64,000 nucleotides of DNA from Zanthoxylum bungeanum (Eukaryota > Streptophyta > Magnoliopsida > Sapindales > Rutaceae), in contig SKCR01020750.1 of the NCBI GenBank assembly GCA_019454045.1, forward strand, positions 62,001 to 126,000. Reading direction: 5' to 3'. The notes beneath the pieces are model-generated. The model was not told the DNA's origin and did not search any database. It was given only the letters and a program-made list of their open reading frames with translations. Within the stretch, counting starts at the first letter, position 1, and each line of letters begins with the position of its first letter. Of the stretch, positions 22,007 through 34,892 are shown one piece after another. The position numbers and the translations under genes are program-made.

Positions 22007-24825
22007 TGTAACATCCCCCTTCTAGAGATGCTACCAGCATGTGATAGGTCGCCCTATCACCCTAAGCCTCTATCTGATTTTCTACATTCAACTATTGTAC
22101 TTTATCACATATCATGTCTTACTCATATAGACCATGTAACCCATGCATCTCATGTACAAGGCTCCGTACCCAACTCATAATTATGAATGCAAAATTTGTC
22201 TTTGAAATTTACTTTCTCGTCTGAATTATTTTTCTATACAATTTGTAAATATCTTATACTTTTGACTTTACATGACTTAACTCTAACTGTAAAATGCAGA
22301 CTGAAATTAACTTGATGGACCCAAGATACCATACTGACTGCAAATCATTGTCCAACTCCACGAGCTCGTCCTCTGGGAAACCTGCAAGACAGAAACTATT
22401 ATAGTGGGGTTGAGTATTTTAAAATACTCAATGAGTGGATATGTAAAAAGTAAAGACACAACACACTATATATATAATATAACTTCAGGTTGTCATAAAA
22501 AAATTTCAGAGATACTCGTTTGAAAATCATTTTCTTCAAAACTTTTTTCAAAACTAAAATATTTGTAAAGCTCTTAAAAATCATATAATAACACTTTTTC
22601 TTTTAAAAAACTCGTCATAAAATCAAATCTTTCGTCTTAAAATTATTTTTCTGCAAAACGGATCATAAAAAAATATTTATCGTCCAGAACCCAACTCAAC
22701 TACACGAATCTGGGAATCACTCAACCGGATCTTTGGTGTCTAGAGGCGATATGTCTCGCTATACCCCTAAACACCTCTCTACGAATCCCTGGTATCTTGG
22801 GGCGTTACGTCACATTATCACCCAAGACACCTAAATAGTCATCTGATATCCTAGGAATGTGACATCTAGGGCGGGAATAATTAGTGTCATGGGGCGTTAT
22901 GCCTCGCTGTCCCCAATTTTACTGAAACTATGATTCAAGAGTGTTACGTCTCATTTTACCCCTTGTACAGAATCTATATCTGCCATGTGCATAGGCTCTA
23001 CTATATCCGTCATTTCCAATTATTCATAAATTCCAAAAATATCTGTCAATTCCATAAAAAAAAAAAATTTAAAAAAACACTTAATCAAAATATCTCAAAA
23101 CATAGCTATACTTGTCAAAAACCATATTAGATCATCAAACTATCTCAAAACTCTTAACTTAAATCAAATCATTTTAATATGTTTTGAAAACAAAAGTCAA
23201 GAACATGTCCAAATCATCCCAGATGACTCATGTAAAACAAAACTCGAATGTCGCAAATACATTATAAAAATTAAAAAAGTAAAGTATCCACTCATTTTTT
23301 TGTGCTAATCCAATTCCAATCCCCGGAGCACCTATAGTCATTTTCCAATGATGATCTCTACATGATCATTACTATGTTAGAATAACCGGTATTTATTACT
23401 TGTCTTACTTAACACAAATCATTTCATGCATGCAACATCATTCCTTACTTAACAAAAATCATTTTATGTATGCAACATCATTCCTTACTGAAATTAGGTC
23501 ATCTAGGATTCCTACAATTTTAAGGAGTTTGATTTTGAGTTACGTAAGCTAAGATATCAAAATTCAAATTTTATCTTAATGCAGATAAATTCACTGCACA
23601 TAACTAATTTCATCAATTGGTAATTGATTTAAGAATGGAATTTGTACCATAGAAACCAATATGTGTCTAATTTATGTATAATTTTATGGATCTTGATTTT
23701 GTTTTGTTAAACTCAACTTATAACTGATTTAATGATATTATTCATCAGGGTGGACAAAACCAAATTACATACAAGATATCTTTATTCCAAAGTTTACTAT
23801 AAGTTCATCTTACATTGTAAAATTCTAATTTTCGACTATAATTTCATGTCATACTGTCAATTCATCAAACAGATACCTAAAAGTTGAGTTATAACCAAAT
23901 TAGTTCAATGTTGTCCCGGGTAACAGAATTCAAGCATCCCAGCAAAACACCATACTTATTAATTCCACCATAAATTGACCTTCTATTGAAAAATATTGGA
24001 CCTTATTATGTCTAATTTACATAAAAAAAAATATTACGGTTTATCAAATGGATGCGAGAACGTATCCTATAGCTCAAATAACACAATCTGTCCAGATTGA
24101 ACCTAGGTGTATAGCTGATATTTCAAAATTTACTATAAATTTAAATCAATATGAAAAAATCTAATTTTTAGATATTTTAACTTTCATTATGTCTAGTTTC
24201 TATAGAAATTTATGGTTCCTTATTTGGAGGTGCATAACTCATTTTATAACCAAAACATTACAACTTGTCCGAATTATGTTCCAAGAACACATCACTAAAT
24301 TTCAAATTTTACTACAAATTCATACTTGAATGAAAAATTTTAATATTTTACTATGTTAGTCCTTATTGTATCTAGTTTACATTGAAATTTATGAATTATT
24401 AATCTGACCTCCAGAACTCAAGTTTTTGTTTTCAAAACATCACACATTGTACAGACACACTTCCAGTTCGTGTTCATGGTAAGAAAAAGCTCCCTTAACT
24501 TTTAATCATCAAATTCAATACTCCATAACTATACACCATCATATTACCTTCCATAACACATAAAATACTAAAACCTAATCATGAAGAATATTTGTAAAAC
24601 TCAATAAATCAAATATACTTACATGCTTATCCAAAATTATCTTCTCATCACTAGATTTTACTTTCTCTCTTTTCTTCCTCTTATATTATCCTTAAAATTT
24701 GTTGGATTTTTCTCTCTTTCACCTATTCTATATGTCGGTTTGGTGTGTAGAAAATGGTTTTTTTGTCTTGTTTTATTTTTTATATATAACTGTAAAAAAA
24801 TCGGGCACCAGTTGTTTTAGCTCGT
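22007..24825 (-). mobile_element. Gypsy LTR G4, divergent subfamily, outer start missing
   Basis: Low end TGTAACATCCCCCTTCTAGA at 22007 corresponds to the LTR 3' end in minus orientation. It carries GAGCTCGTCCTCTGGGAAAC at 22361 and palindrome-like units near 22748, 22799, 22891 and 22938. The upper ~1.5 kb is A+T-rich with no gene. The canonical start (GTTACA on the + strand) is not seen before the CACTA sequence begins near 24826-24850. Confidence 0.65.
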
Positions 24826-24951
24826 CAATGGTATATGAAACAAACACATGGCAGAATAAAACCTAGAAGAATATGACTGGGAAGGAAACAAATAATTATA
24901 ATTATAAAAATAAAAATACTCACTTCAGAAACGGTAAAATCTCAGTGCAGT

Positions 24952-25872
24952 TCAACAAAATGTAAGTGTGATATGCCAATATTTATTTATATTCCAATCT
25001 TTTTTATTTGATCTTCTATATTGTCGACCAAGATATGTGAAAATGATGAGATTTCCTTTATCCTCTTCAATATTCCCACCATCATCATTACAAGGAATTT
25101 GTCGGAACCTCGTGTTCATATGAGGGTAAAAATAATGCGAAAAAAATGTTGATGCTTCCTCAACTATAGACACAGTATAAATGGAATCCTCGACTTTTGC
25201 CTTATTTTTGACATTATGCTTTACATATAGAAAGTATCTGATAAAACAATCACATAAAAATATACAATCAGCAACTCTATTGACATAATATTAAGTAAGA
25301 TTGTTTTCGATTGTTACCTCTCGAATGGATACATCCATCTGCATTGCAGGGTTCAACTATTTTTACTTCATACGGCAGGTGTACCGGAAGATGTTCCATA
25401 GAGTCGAAGAAGGCTGCAGGGAAAATACGCTCTAATTTGCACATAATGATTGGGATATCTTCTTCAATTCTTTCTATCTCAAACATTTTAACAGTAGTTG
25501 AAGTTAAGTTTTTGAAAAATAAATTTAACTCTGTAAGTGCCTGCCAAACATGACTTGGAAGTAATTCATGAAATGCAATTGGTATTAACCTTTGCATAAA
25601 CACATGGAAATCGTGACTATTCATCCAAAATAACTTATACTTTTGAATATCGACACATCATCCTATATTCGAAACATAATTGTTTGAGAACTTGAGTTCT
25701 TTTAACAATTTGCATAAAACTTCTTTCTGATTTCTATCTAATGTGTAACATGCTCTAGGGTACTTTCTGGACTCCGCATGCATTAGTAACTCTGGTCGGT
25801 TTCAAAATAACATTATGTCTTCCCTTGCATTAACAATATCTTTAGTCTATCCCTTCATATCCATCACAGTGT
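24952..25872 (-). pseudogene. CACTA TNP2-type transposase, DUF4218 part
   Basis: The minus strand after the G5 insertion reads TVMDMKG and TKDIVNAREDIMLF, then RKYPRACYTLDRNQKEVLC, LLKELKFSNNYVSNIG, LFWMNSHDFHVFMQRLIP, FHELLPSHVWQALTELNLFF and LERIFPAAFFDSMEHLPVHL. The last is the core of the DUF4218 domain that follows the transposase core in plant CACTA proteins. 25173-24952 continues with IVEEASTFFSHYFYPHMNTR. At least three stops (for example after KG and after MLF) and a frameshift inactivate it. Confidence 0.9.
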
Positions 25873-25877
25873 TAAAC

Positions 25878-28611
25878 TATAACATCTATTTTCCGGAGAT
25901 GCTACCGTTAGGGAATAGGCCACCCTATCCCCTTAGCCTCTGACTTTCTAACCCTGGTTAACTCTACTAATCTCATCTTAAACATGATCTCATACTTGAG
26001 ACCATGGCCCAACTCAACAATACAAGATCCACTTTAACATTCATAACTATATACTTGAAATATAATAGTTTTTCAACCATGTTATCAACACTTTAACATA
26101 TAAAATATATGATCTTGACTGTACTATTGTCTAATACAAGATTTTACTTTGACTCTGACTGACTATATTTCTGACCTGACTTGTTGGACTCAACACCCTA
26201 GTGACTGTCATCAGTATCCATCATCTCGAGCTCGTCCTCCGAGTAACCTATAAAACAAAGAAACTGGGAGTTGGAGGGTTGGATCGTTTGAATGATCTAA
26301 TGAGTGGAAAATATAAAATATGAACTAAAATACCTTTCGAAAGTCCATTGTTCTAAAACCAAATCATCTCAATGAAATCCTCTTTTCTAAAATCTCTTTT
26401 TTTTTTTTTTTTTTTTTTCTGAAAATAACTCTCTTTCTTGAAAATTGCTTTCTGTCTTTAATTCTCTAAGATTCTCATAAAATAATTTTGTTTTTTTAAA
26501 AAAAAATCTTTTATAAACCATCATTCTGAAAACCATGTCTTTGAGTATATGTAGAAAACCTGACGTATGGGGGTGTTACGCATCACCGTCCCTCATACTC
26601 CTAAACTAGTGGTATTGGGTGTTACATATCGCCATCCCCAGGCCACTGAACTGGAGACAGATGTGCAAGCCCATGCCATTGAGGCGTTACATATCATTGT
26701 CCCCTAATGCATGCCACTGAATCTAGGGTCTAGGGGCGTTAGGTCTTGCCGTCCTCATATCCCTAAAATCTAGGATCTATGGGCGTTACGTATCACCGTC
26801 TCCCTAGTCCTGCTCTAGATGTGCACATGTAATGTCCGTCAATTCCAATAAATGTCAATTCCATATCTGAGTCAAGTTACATCTGACGTGGGGTTTTCCC
26901 CATACCTCCAAAACTATGAAATCATACTTTAAAAATCATTGTTTTCTAAAACATTGCTCAAAATATTTTTATTCTTAAAACATCTGAAATAAACTTGGCA
27001 AACGCCCTAAGTGCGGAAAAGTAAGTTTCAAGCTCAAAAATTTAAGTAAACACAACTTAAGAAAAAAGTCCACTCACTGATTTTAGTATCTGGTTGGTAC
27101 TATTTCGCTTCATCGAAGAAAATTATAGTTCCTGCCGACAATCTATAATCGATAAACTTAGTTAGAATGAAAATCATGAAATATACTTTGGAACTTTTAT
27201 CACTAGATGACGTATGATGTTTGTGACATGATGTAATACGTGTAGGTATGCTGATACGAGACCCTTATTGTGGCCTATAACATTCTTGAATGAAATTGGA
27301 AGGGTTAAATCTAATACTGTAATTTGGTCATGAGTCACGACGCTCACACAGACCAAGATGAGGTAGAGAGCTTCCTCTATTTCCGCATCGGGACACTACG
27401 TGTTGGGCGTCATGACGCCCACTCAAACAGAATCAAGGTAGAGAGCTCCTCTAGCTATGCATCGTGACACAAGCGTGTTGGAGTTGCGATGCTCCCCTAT
27501 TTTAGGCTACACATCAACCCCTAATGACAAAGTTTAAGTAATCCCCAACATTATCAGCCAAACGCCAACTCAACTTAACATAACTCATTTCATATCCTCA
27601 ATCTAAACTCAACCCATTTATTTTAGTATCATCAACTCATAAAAGCAATCCTCCAATACATTCATACAAATATAACTCCTCTTACGACTCGTCGCGACAC
27701 AAGCCTGATGGCATCGCGATGCTCGCCCATTTCCAAGGCTACACATCAACCTTTAATGACAAAGTTCAAGTAATCCCCAAGATTATCATCCAAACTCCAA
27801 CTCAACTTAAAATAAATCATTTCATTTCCTCAATCTAAACTCAACCCATTTATTTAAGTATCATCAACTCACAAAAGAAGTTCCCCAGCACATTTATATG
27901 CATATATACTTCATTCCATGCTTAAACTACCATGACACTTCTCAAGATGTATGCTAACAACTTACAAAAGCCAATTAAGCTAATCCAAACCCTAGGATTT
28001 ACAAGGTGTGAATTGGGGGTTTTCATTCATTTTTCTCAAAACTGAAAATTGAGAAGATAGAAAGAGAAATAAAGCTTATAAATCTTGGAAGTGTACTAGA
28101 ATGGATCAAAAATGTCTTGAAAAATAGGGATAAGAGGATGAATTGGCATGAGAAAACCTACATCTCACCCTCCACATTTTTTGCTTGAGAAGATGAGAGA
28201 ATAATGCCTTTTTTATAGGCAAAGGGGCTGATGTTTTATTATAAAATGGGTGGTTAGGATTGAGCCACATCACCTTAAATCTAGACTATTACCGAATTCT
28301 ACTATAACAGCCACGAAAATCATAATTTTTGACCCACTGCTGATTTGAGTTTTTAAAAATATCCAACGCGGAAGTTGTAGGTCTCAGTCTTAGATTTTCG
28401 AAGATATAATATTCATAAAAATGGGAGTATGTATGAAAAAGTTATGGCTCAAATACCATGGGCTGTCTGGATTTAAATCTTGGAATGCATTCCGTATCGG
28501 AACTACGAGAAATTTATTGAATGTCTGAGCACATACATACTTGAACATGATTTACATAATGTATTATGTCATCCATAACTTAATAGTCGTCGGGATTACC
28601 AGGGTGTTACA
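25878..28611 (-). mobile_element. Gypsy solo LTR G5 with perfect target duplication
   Basis: A single LTR (2734 bp), minus orientation, from TATAACATC at 25878 to GGTGTTACA at 28611. The five-base flanks are identical: TAAAC at 25873-25877 and at 28612-28616. Removing it would bring the CACTA transposase frame from NVF...DKF straight into TVMDMKG. It carries five palindrome-like units (26567-26800), a T-run at 26392-26419 and CGTCGCGAC/GCATCGCGATGC motifs near 27690-27725. A 130 bp stretch around 27500-27600 is repeated at 27740-27850. No internal region: product of LTR-LTR recombination. Confidence 0.93.
27480..27860. repeat. ~235 bp direct duplication inside solo LTR G5
   Basis: The phrases ACACATCAACCCCTAATGAC and TTAAGTATCATCAACTCA-like sequence recur as ACACATCAACCTTTAATGAC etc., with the second copy starting about 235 bp after the first (27510 versus 27744). 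Each copy begins next to a GCGATGCTC motif. Confidence 0.8.
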
Positions 28612-28616
28612 TAAAC

Positions 28617-29640
28617 TTATCTTAGAATACATTTTTCTCAATGTTCTTCACATCGAGATTATGTCTGATAAAATTACAACTCCAGTACGGTAAATCCTAG
28701 AAGATGCTTCTTTTCTTCCACCCATATTGCCTACATATTGGATCGTTATTAATCTCATTAGCATCAAGTTCAGTAACCTTTCCCAACCCAAACTTATCAA
28801 TCAACTTTAAGATTTCTTCTTTTGTCTTAAATGGTGGTGATGTTGAGTATTTTGTAGTATTTCTATGAAAATGAGTTTTGTTGCGTCTGAATTGATGATT
28901 AGGTCGAAGAAACTTTTGATGACTATCAAACTATGAAGTTTTTCGACTAATTGGGAGTGAGAATGCATGTGTGTTCTCCATACAGTAAGGACAAGCCAAT
29001 TTTCCAGATGTAGTCCAGCCTGACAACATTGAGTAAGTAAGAAAATCATTAATTGTCCATATCAGTGCAGCTCTCAAGTTGAAGTTTTGCTTTCTTGATA
29101 ATTGTAGTTCAGCTATCAAAGGCTGGAGGTAAACTTCAATATTCTATTTTGGATTTTGAGGCATTAGAACAATTAATGATAATAACATGTACTACTCTTT
29201 CATGCACATCTAAGGTGGCGAATTGTACGGAGTGACTATGACTGGCCATAAAGAAAATTATTGTCCCGATTAGCCAAAAGGTTGAAAACCATCAGTGCAT
29301 AACCCCAATCTAACATTACGACTTTCATATGCAAATGAAGGATGAGTGCGGCCAAAATGCTTCCATGCCTCCAAGTCAGATGGATGACACATAACTCTTT
29401 TTTGTTCATATTTATCATGCCATCTCATATGCACGGTTGTTGCTGCTGAAGCGTATAGTCGTTACAACTTTGGGGTAAAAGGAAAATAATACATCTTATA
29501 TGGAACCTTCTTATATTTAGCTGATCCTCTTATGTTCTTAAATCTGGGTTGAGAACATAATTTTCACATTTTCAATACAACATCATCACCTCAGTATATC
29601 ATGCAATCATTATTACAACAATCAATTATTTCAACAGGCA
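28617..29640 (-). pseudogene. CACTA TNP2-type transposase, Transposase_21 region
   Basis: Minus-strand segments, in order: RLYASAATTVHMRWHDKYEQ, MCHPSDLEAWKHFGRTHPSF, AYESRNVRLGLCTDGFQPF, WPVIVTPYN, VYLQPLIAELQL, LRAALIWTINDFLTYSMLSG, WTTSGKLACPYCMENTHAF and, at the lower end, LIDKFGLGKVTELD and DLPYWSCNFIRHNLDVKNIE. These are the diagnostic blocks of the plant CACTA transposase, a DDE-type enzyme that cuts at the CACTA termini. Frame changes are needed between blocks, so the gene is dead. It continues at 25872 beyond the inserted LTR. Confidence 0.9.
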
Positions 29641-29856
29641 GTCTAAGGCCTAAACTAATGTTTTCGTACTGTTAAAGTGATCCACCGTCGTATTGTCTTA
29701 TGGTAACACTTCTCTAATGAATAATACCCAATCATCAAAGGCCTTCTCTGAATTATGTTGCTTAGATTTCATATTCAAACATCGAGCTACCACTGAAAAC
29801 TGTGAATATTTTTAACACCCCAACCATAACTCTATATTTAAAGAATTCAGCATCTT

Positions 29857-30318
29857 CTAAAAATTTATCTGCATAAGGATTATGGGATTCCTATAGATTA
29901 TCTGTCTAAGAACCAGACCTAGATGCATCATAAAAATGTGGTCATCATTAGCAAAGCTAGGGCTGGTAGTATCATAAACCATTTGGTGATATCGATTTAT
30001 AAATTCTATTTCCATCACCATTGACCTGTTGTATGTGACTTGCTCGAACCCACTATATGTAAGATTTTTCCCATGCCGATCCCATACATAATAATCTGAA
30101 ACAAATTCCTTTTGCACCAGATGTAACTTAACTTCCTCAATTTCTTTAAACTTTAGAATATGACACACTTTGCAATGACACCTTATCTTACTGCCTTGCA
30201 TATATACTGACTGACCACTAGCATATTCAATAAATTCTAATATCTCATTCACAAAGTCCATGTTAAGTGTACCATCATTATTAAGCCTCGCATGTATCCA
30301 CATTCTATTTGAATTCAT
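29857..30318 (-). pseudogene. CACTA transposase-associated N-terminal domain
   Basis: An open 153-codon frame starting at the ATG at 30318 (MNSNRMWIHARLNNDGTLNM). It has the transposase-associated domain features FVNEILEFIEYASG, the Cys/His cluster IRCHCKVC, VKLHLVQKEFVSDYYVWDRH and GKNLTYSGFEQV. This domain opens most plant TNP2 proteins. The frame ends at 29857 before the catalytic region. The next ~220 bp still resembles the linker (KSKHNSEKAFDDW) in another frame. Confidence 0.87.
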
Positions 30319-30599
30319 TTATGTTATGTTATAACTAAAATGGAAGAAAATTTCCAATTCACCCTGTTATAAACATATTAAATTATAATAAATACTTCAA
30401 AATAATCATCGACACACTCATAATACAAGTTCCTAATTAAATTAATTTTCTTACCAAAATACAACCACACACAAACAAAATCCCTAAATATAAAAGTTCC
30501 TAATTAATTTGATTTGTACATAATATACATTTGTTGGTTAATATGGCAGCAAGAAAAAAAATACCAAGACTAAAGTAGAAGTGAGCAGAAATCTAGAAA

Positions 30600-31215
30600 T
30601 GGAGAAGAGCATGAGTAATGAGACAGTGGAAGAGGAAAGTTTGTTTTTATATTCTGGAAATTTACCGACTGAATAATTTGGTTAGTAAGTTACCAACCGA
30701 AACTCATTTATATCGGTAAATTACCGACCGAAATAAATTTTGGTCGGTAAAACGTTCATTTTGGCGTCATATCTTAGCGCTCAATTATTGTTAGGCACCT
30801 AATCTTACCGACCTACACTTCGATACATATATATTCAATCGGTATATATCCAGTTTTTATAATTTTTATTAAAATCATTTCACATTTACCGACCGATATC
30901 TACTCGGTTGGTAAATTTGACATAATATCAACTTATCTAGACGATCGATAAAATGACTTTATTTATCGACTGAAAATACGATCGGTAAGACGTCAGTAAA
31001 AGCTTGTTGTCATTTCTTGGAGCCAAGTTTGTGCACATCACGCCTTTTTCCGAGGGAATACTGATGCATTAGTCCATCGATAATATATCGGTCGGTAAAC
31101 TGTCGGTATTGGGTCAGAAAATGTCTTAATCTTTAAATGGTCAGTATTCAATCAGTAATTACCAATTTTTATCGACAGAATTATTTTGATAAGTAATATC
31201 GGTCAGTAATTATGA
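30600..31215. repeat. CACTA subterminal repeats (TACCGACCGAAA / TTTCGGTCGGTAA)
   Basis: At least ten copies, in both orientations, of a 10-12 bp motif: TTACCGACCGAAA near 30718, TTTGGTCGGTAAAAC near 30738, TTACCGACC near 30802, TTTACCGACCGATAT near 30886, ATCGGTCGGTAAACTG near 31087 and decayed forms to 31210. Dense short subterminal motifs are a hallmark of CACTA ends, where transposase accessory proteins bind. They sit upstream (minus strand) of the transposase start. Confidence 0.82.
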
Positions 31216-31250
31216 ATTCTCTTGATTTTGGCACTCATTATTAAGATGGT

Positions 31251-31535
31251 GGAACATTTAATAAGTAATTTTACAAGTTAAAGAATTATACCATCCAAAT
31301 GCTAAAGGATTCTAAGAAATCACTTGAAAAGTGTAGAATTATTAGTAATATAAATTATCAAGATTTTTTTTATTTATAATGTTCCCTTTAACTTAATAAA
31401 TTACATGTGATTAATGATATATGAAAAAAAAAACATTAATATTAGTTAGTTATATATTATTAATAACATATACGTATGAAAATGACACCCAAGCATACAC
31501 AAATGACAGAACCACTACCTCACTATTGAAGAAAC
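31251..31535. other. A+T-rich spacer between CACTA J and element C
   Basis: No ORF, repeat or terminal motif recognised. The outer CACTA end should fall here if it is preserved. The bases GAAAC at 31531-31535 are the candidate left target duplication of element C. Confidence 0.5.
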
Positions 31536-31747
31536 TATTAGTTTTATTTTTGTTGGCAATATCCATAACAAAATAAGTTCAATTGAGTTGTAATGAGTAT
31601 TGACGATCTCAGAGTAATTGGAGTGTAATTTGACAGACTGTGCGTGAAGATATCATATTTGCGTTAGTGATGCGTTCATATTTGTGTTCGAAAAAGTGAC
31701 GTTCGTGTCACAGTTGTGTTTGGATTAGAAAGAAACTTGGCAGTTCA
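31536..31747 (+). mobile_element. Element C 5' LTR, first part
   Basis: Matches 56145-56355 of the 3' LTR (for example CAATTGAGTTGTAATGAGT and ATCTCAGAG). It is cut by element B after AACTTGGCAGTTCA. Confidence 0.88.
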
Positions 31748-33622
31748 TGTTGAACAATTATGACCCATAGCATCACTATTTGTAAACCAAATTTTTTTTT
31801 TTTTTACAAATTAACTATGTGACAAAGGAAATTATTATTTTATCATTTTGTAATTAGATTACATTGATATATAAATGATAAAAGTCCTTTTGATTAGTTC
31901 CGGATTAATAAGATGTAAGACAATATTAATCCACGAATAGTTTAATCATTAAATATCCATAGTCATAGTATTATCGAGACTGGACATCGATAATGCGGAA
32001 TAGACAAGTAATACACTTGTGCGCGTTATGGAAGCTTAACGATATAGTTCTCATATATTTAAGTATATGATACTTATGCAAGTGTGATAGGAGGTTCTGT
32101 TAGCCGTTGGACCGGGAACAACTTCGCTCTGGATAGACCCCTCGGAATCCCATTGGTAGTATGACTATGTGTCTATGGGAATCCGAATCAGGGTAGGTGT
32201 ATGTGGTCTTAACCTGAGACTTGCATCGCTAATACTTGCGACAATCAGTACGCTTTGGTTTTGGTCATCCGGAACTGTTACAGGTTATGTGTACGCCTCT
32301 TCTGGGTTTACTGAGAATCGTAGTGTATTGGGTGTGATGTCAAAATGGAAGTATCACTTCATTCATATGGAGAATATGATCACGCAGGGATACAGAACTA
32401 GCACTCTAATATGTTGCAGCTATCGGGATAATATAACTAGGTCATGATTATCCGATTACAGAGACTAGTTGCTAGTGATCCGATATATGCTTCGTACGGG
32501 GTAGACACAATTCCAGCCTCAGACTTAGCATGTAACATCCGATACTCGATCGTAATACGCAATACATAGTATATTATGCCTGGTATAGATTATATATTCT
32601 TCGTTGAATATTTCTGCAGAATTGGGTAGGCACGGTGCTTTGCTAGAAGCCAACCATGTCTTGTAAATCGGTAAGAATGTGGTACGGGGTACGCACTTGT
32701 TCTGATAGTCCGATGACCGTATTTACTGCCAACATATCCAGGGATCTCTTAGGTCGCTTCCCAAAGATTTACCGATGATATTTGACTCGAACAGAATTAG
32801 TATAGGATTAATTATAAGAGAGAGAAAATTAATCTAGAATTAATTGCGGGAAGAATTTATCTGGGATAAAATTCAAATAAAAGAGAGAACATGATTAATT
32901 TGGAATTAATCGATTAAATAATATATTGGATATATTAATTGAAATCGGATTTCAATGTGGAATTAAAATTGGATTTTAATTCGGGCGAACGAATTAATTT
33001 GGAATTAATTCGCAAGCGACTTTCGTAATAATTTTGGTAGGCATTATTATTTAATTAAATTGGATTTAATAACATCGCGATGGAAAATTCGTTTAGTTCG
33101 GAATTAAACGAACTCGGGCCCGAGCGAAGTTGCGTGTTGAGTTAGCCGACTTAAATTTGGAATTTAAAAGTGGTGGGACCCACTTCACTTACATCAACAT
33201 GTTAGACATTTGATGGAAGTTGTTGTTGGCTTGAGTAAGGCTTGGATTGCTTATGAAACACTCAAACCAAAACCAACACTCAACCTTTGTATAAATTAGT
33301 TAAGTCAACTTTGGAAGTGTGACAAATTTACTATTCACAGCAAACTCTTTCTTCTCCTTAGCTAATTGTCATGAGCTTCTTCCTTCTCCCTTGAAGTTTT
33401 GTTGCAAAATTTCATTAAGCTAGCACTTTAAAGAGTTGAATGAGGTGTTAGGGAAACTCACCCAAGAGCAAAATCAACAAAGCCAAAATTTTGAGCTACA
33501 TCCATTGGAGCATTTCTTGGAAATTCTCATCTGTTCATTGTAACTTTTTTCCGCAAACTTTCTTGATTATTCACACACAATATCATGACTTAGAGACCTT
33601 GGGCATGTCTAGGACACTTACA
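31748..33622 (+). mobile_element. Element B 5' LTR
   Basis: 1875 bp, from TGTTGAACAATTATGACCCA to GGACACTTACA. It pairs with the 3' LTR at 48420-50347. By eye the two differ at several percent of positions plus small indels, with a poly-T expansion at 31789-31804 in this copy only. Confidence 0.92.
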
Positions 33623-33623
33623 A

Positions 33624-33636
33624 TGGTATCAGAGAC
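33624..33636 (+). promoter_or_regulatory. Primer-binding site of element B
   Basis: TGGTATCAGAGAC, complementary to the 3' end of initiator Met-tRNA, one base after the LTR end (ACA-A-TGG). Confidence 0.9.
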
Positions 33637-34892
33637 TTTTCTAAGCATGATTTGAGTTTAGGGTTTATATACTTTATTTTGGGGATTTTGTGCTTGGAGT
33701 ATGATTTTTTTCCAAATTGGTTGTTTGGTTGTGTTTTGATGAGGATGAGTTTGATTTGTGCATCATAGGATTTGAGAAAATTGATTAGATTTATTTTTCC
33801 CTAAAATCCTTCAAGTGGCCGAATATAACCCTACATAGTGTTCATGGTGATTTTTTGAATTTAGACTATTGGATGAGTTTAAAGCATGAAATAAATATTG
33901 ATTGTTGATTTAATTTGATTGAAATCAAAATTGGATATTATTTTTCCAAATTGCCGTGAACAATAAGCTTGTTTAATGGATTGATTTTGCTTCAATTGTG
34001 TTGGACATGAATTGGATATTTTAAAGCATGATTAATTAGTTTAAATTGATGTCTTGGAAATATTAGTTTAATTAATTAATTATGGTAATTACATTTTAAT
34101 TAAAATTAATATGATATTTGGAATATTATGTTAATCAATATTAGTCTTTAAATTGGACTGGGCTAATTTGTTGTATTTGGGCTTAATGGGCTTGGTTGGG
34201 CCAAGCATGGTTTTGGACAATTGGATTGGATCCAAATTGAGCCTAAAACCATTTCCATAAAGTCCAAATATAACTTTTGGGCATTTAATAATTTAATTGG
34301 GCCTAATGGGCCTAAATTGATTTTTGGCAAAATGGTGATTCCTTATTGGGCCTTGGCTATTGGATTGGATCCATATTGGGCAAAGCCCATGCCTAAAGAA
34401 ATAATTGAAAGCCCATTTGACTTAAATTAAATTAGCATTTGATGCTAATTGGGCCTTTGAGACCCAATTGGATTGGATTTGGAATCCAAGTCTTTAAGGC
34501 ACATAAATAAATGTAATTATTTAATTTAGAATTAAATTCGAATTAGTATTGAATACAAATTAATTGGATTTAAATTGTAGTAGTTCGATATAATTCAAGA
34601 ATACGTACTTTGAGTATTTATTCTTAAACGAGTTGGACTCGCGCAAATCAAATCGTTGTTTGAACATTGGATGGTCACTAATCAAAGATTAATTAATTGG
34701 ATATATTGATTGATAACATGCTATGTGTGAATACTTGGATGTATTTGTATGAATAATGTATATCGGATGGATATTAGAAGGGTGGGGGTAATTTTGGAAA
34801 TGGTTGTAATAAATTTGGAATTTATTAAATTGGACCTGCGTGTCCAGCCTATTATCTTTTAACTCTTTGTATTTCTCTTCTCACCAATTCCT
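33637..34892 (+). other. Element B leader, first part
   Basis: Non-coding leader with alternating TTGGGCC/GGGCCTAA phrases around 34150-34470. It is closely paralogous to the K leader at 35880-37110. It is interrupted after CTCTTCTCACCAATTCCT by element K and resumes at 43614. Confidence 0.82.

Larger units (their letters stand above)
24840..31250 (-). mobile_element. CACTA (En/Spm-like) DNA transposon J, split by solo LTR G5
   Basis: On the minus strand the order is: subterminal repeat region (31215-30600), transposase-associated domain (30318-29857), Transposase_21/TNP2 region (29640-28617), then after the inserted LTR the DUF4218 region (25872-25277) and its downstream part (25173-24952). 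This is the standard CACTA TNP2 layout. I could not find CACTA-type terminal repeats at either end, so the boundaries are approximate and the lower end may be truncated by LTR G4. Confidence 0.82.

Noticed and set aside
25311..25553. Plus-strand 80-codon frame.
   Set aside because: It is the antisense of the CACTA DUF4218 coding segment.
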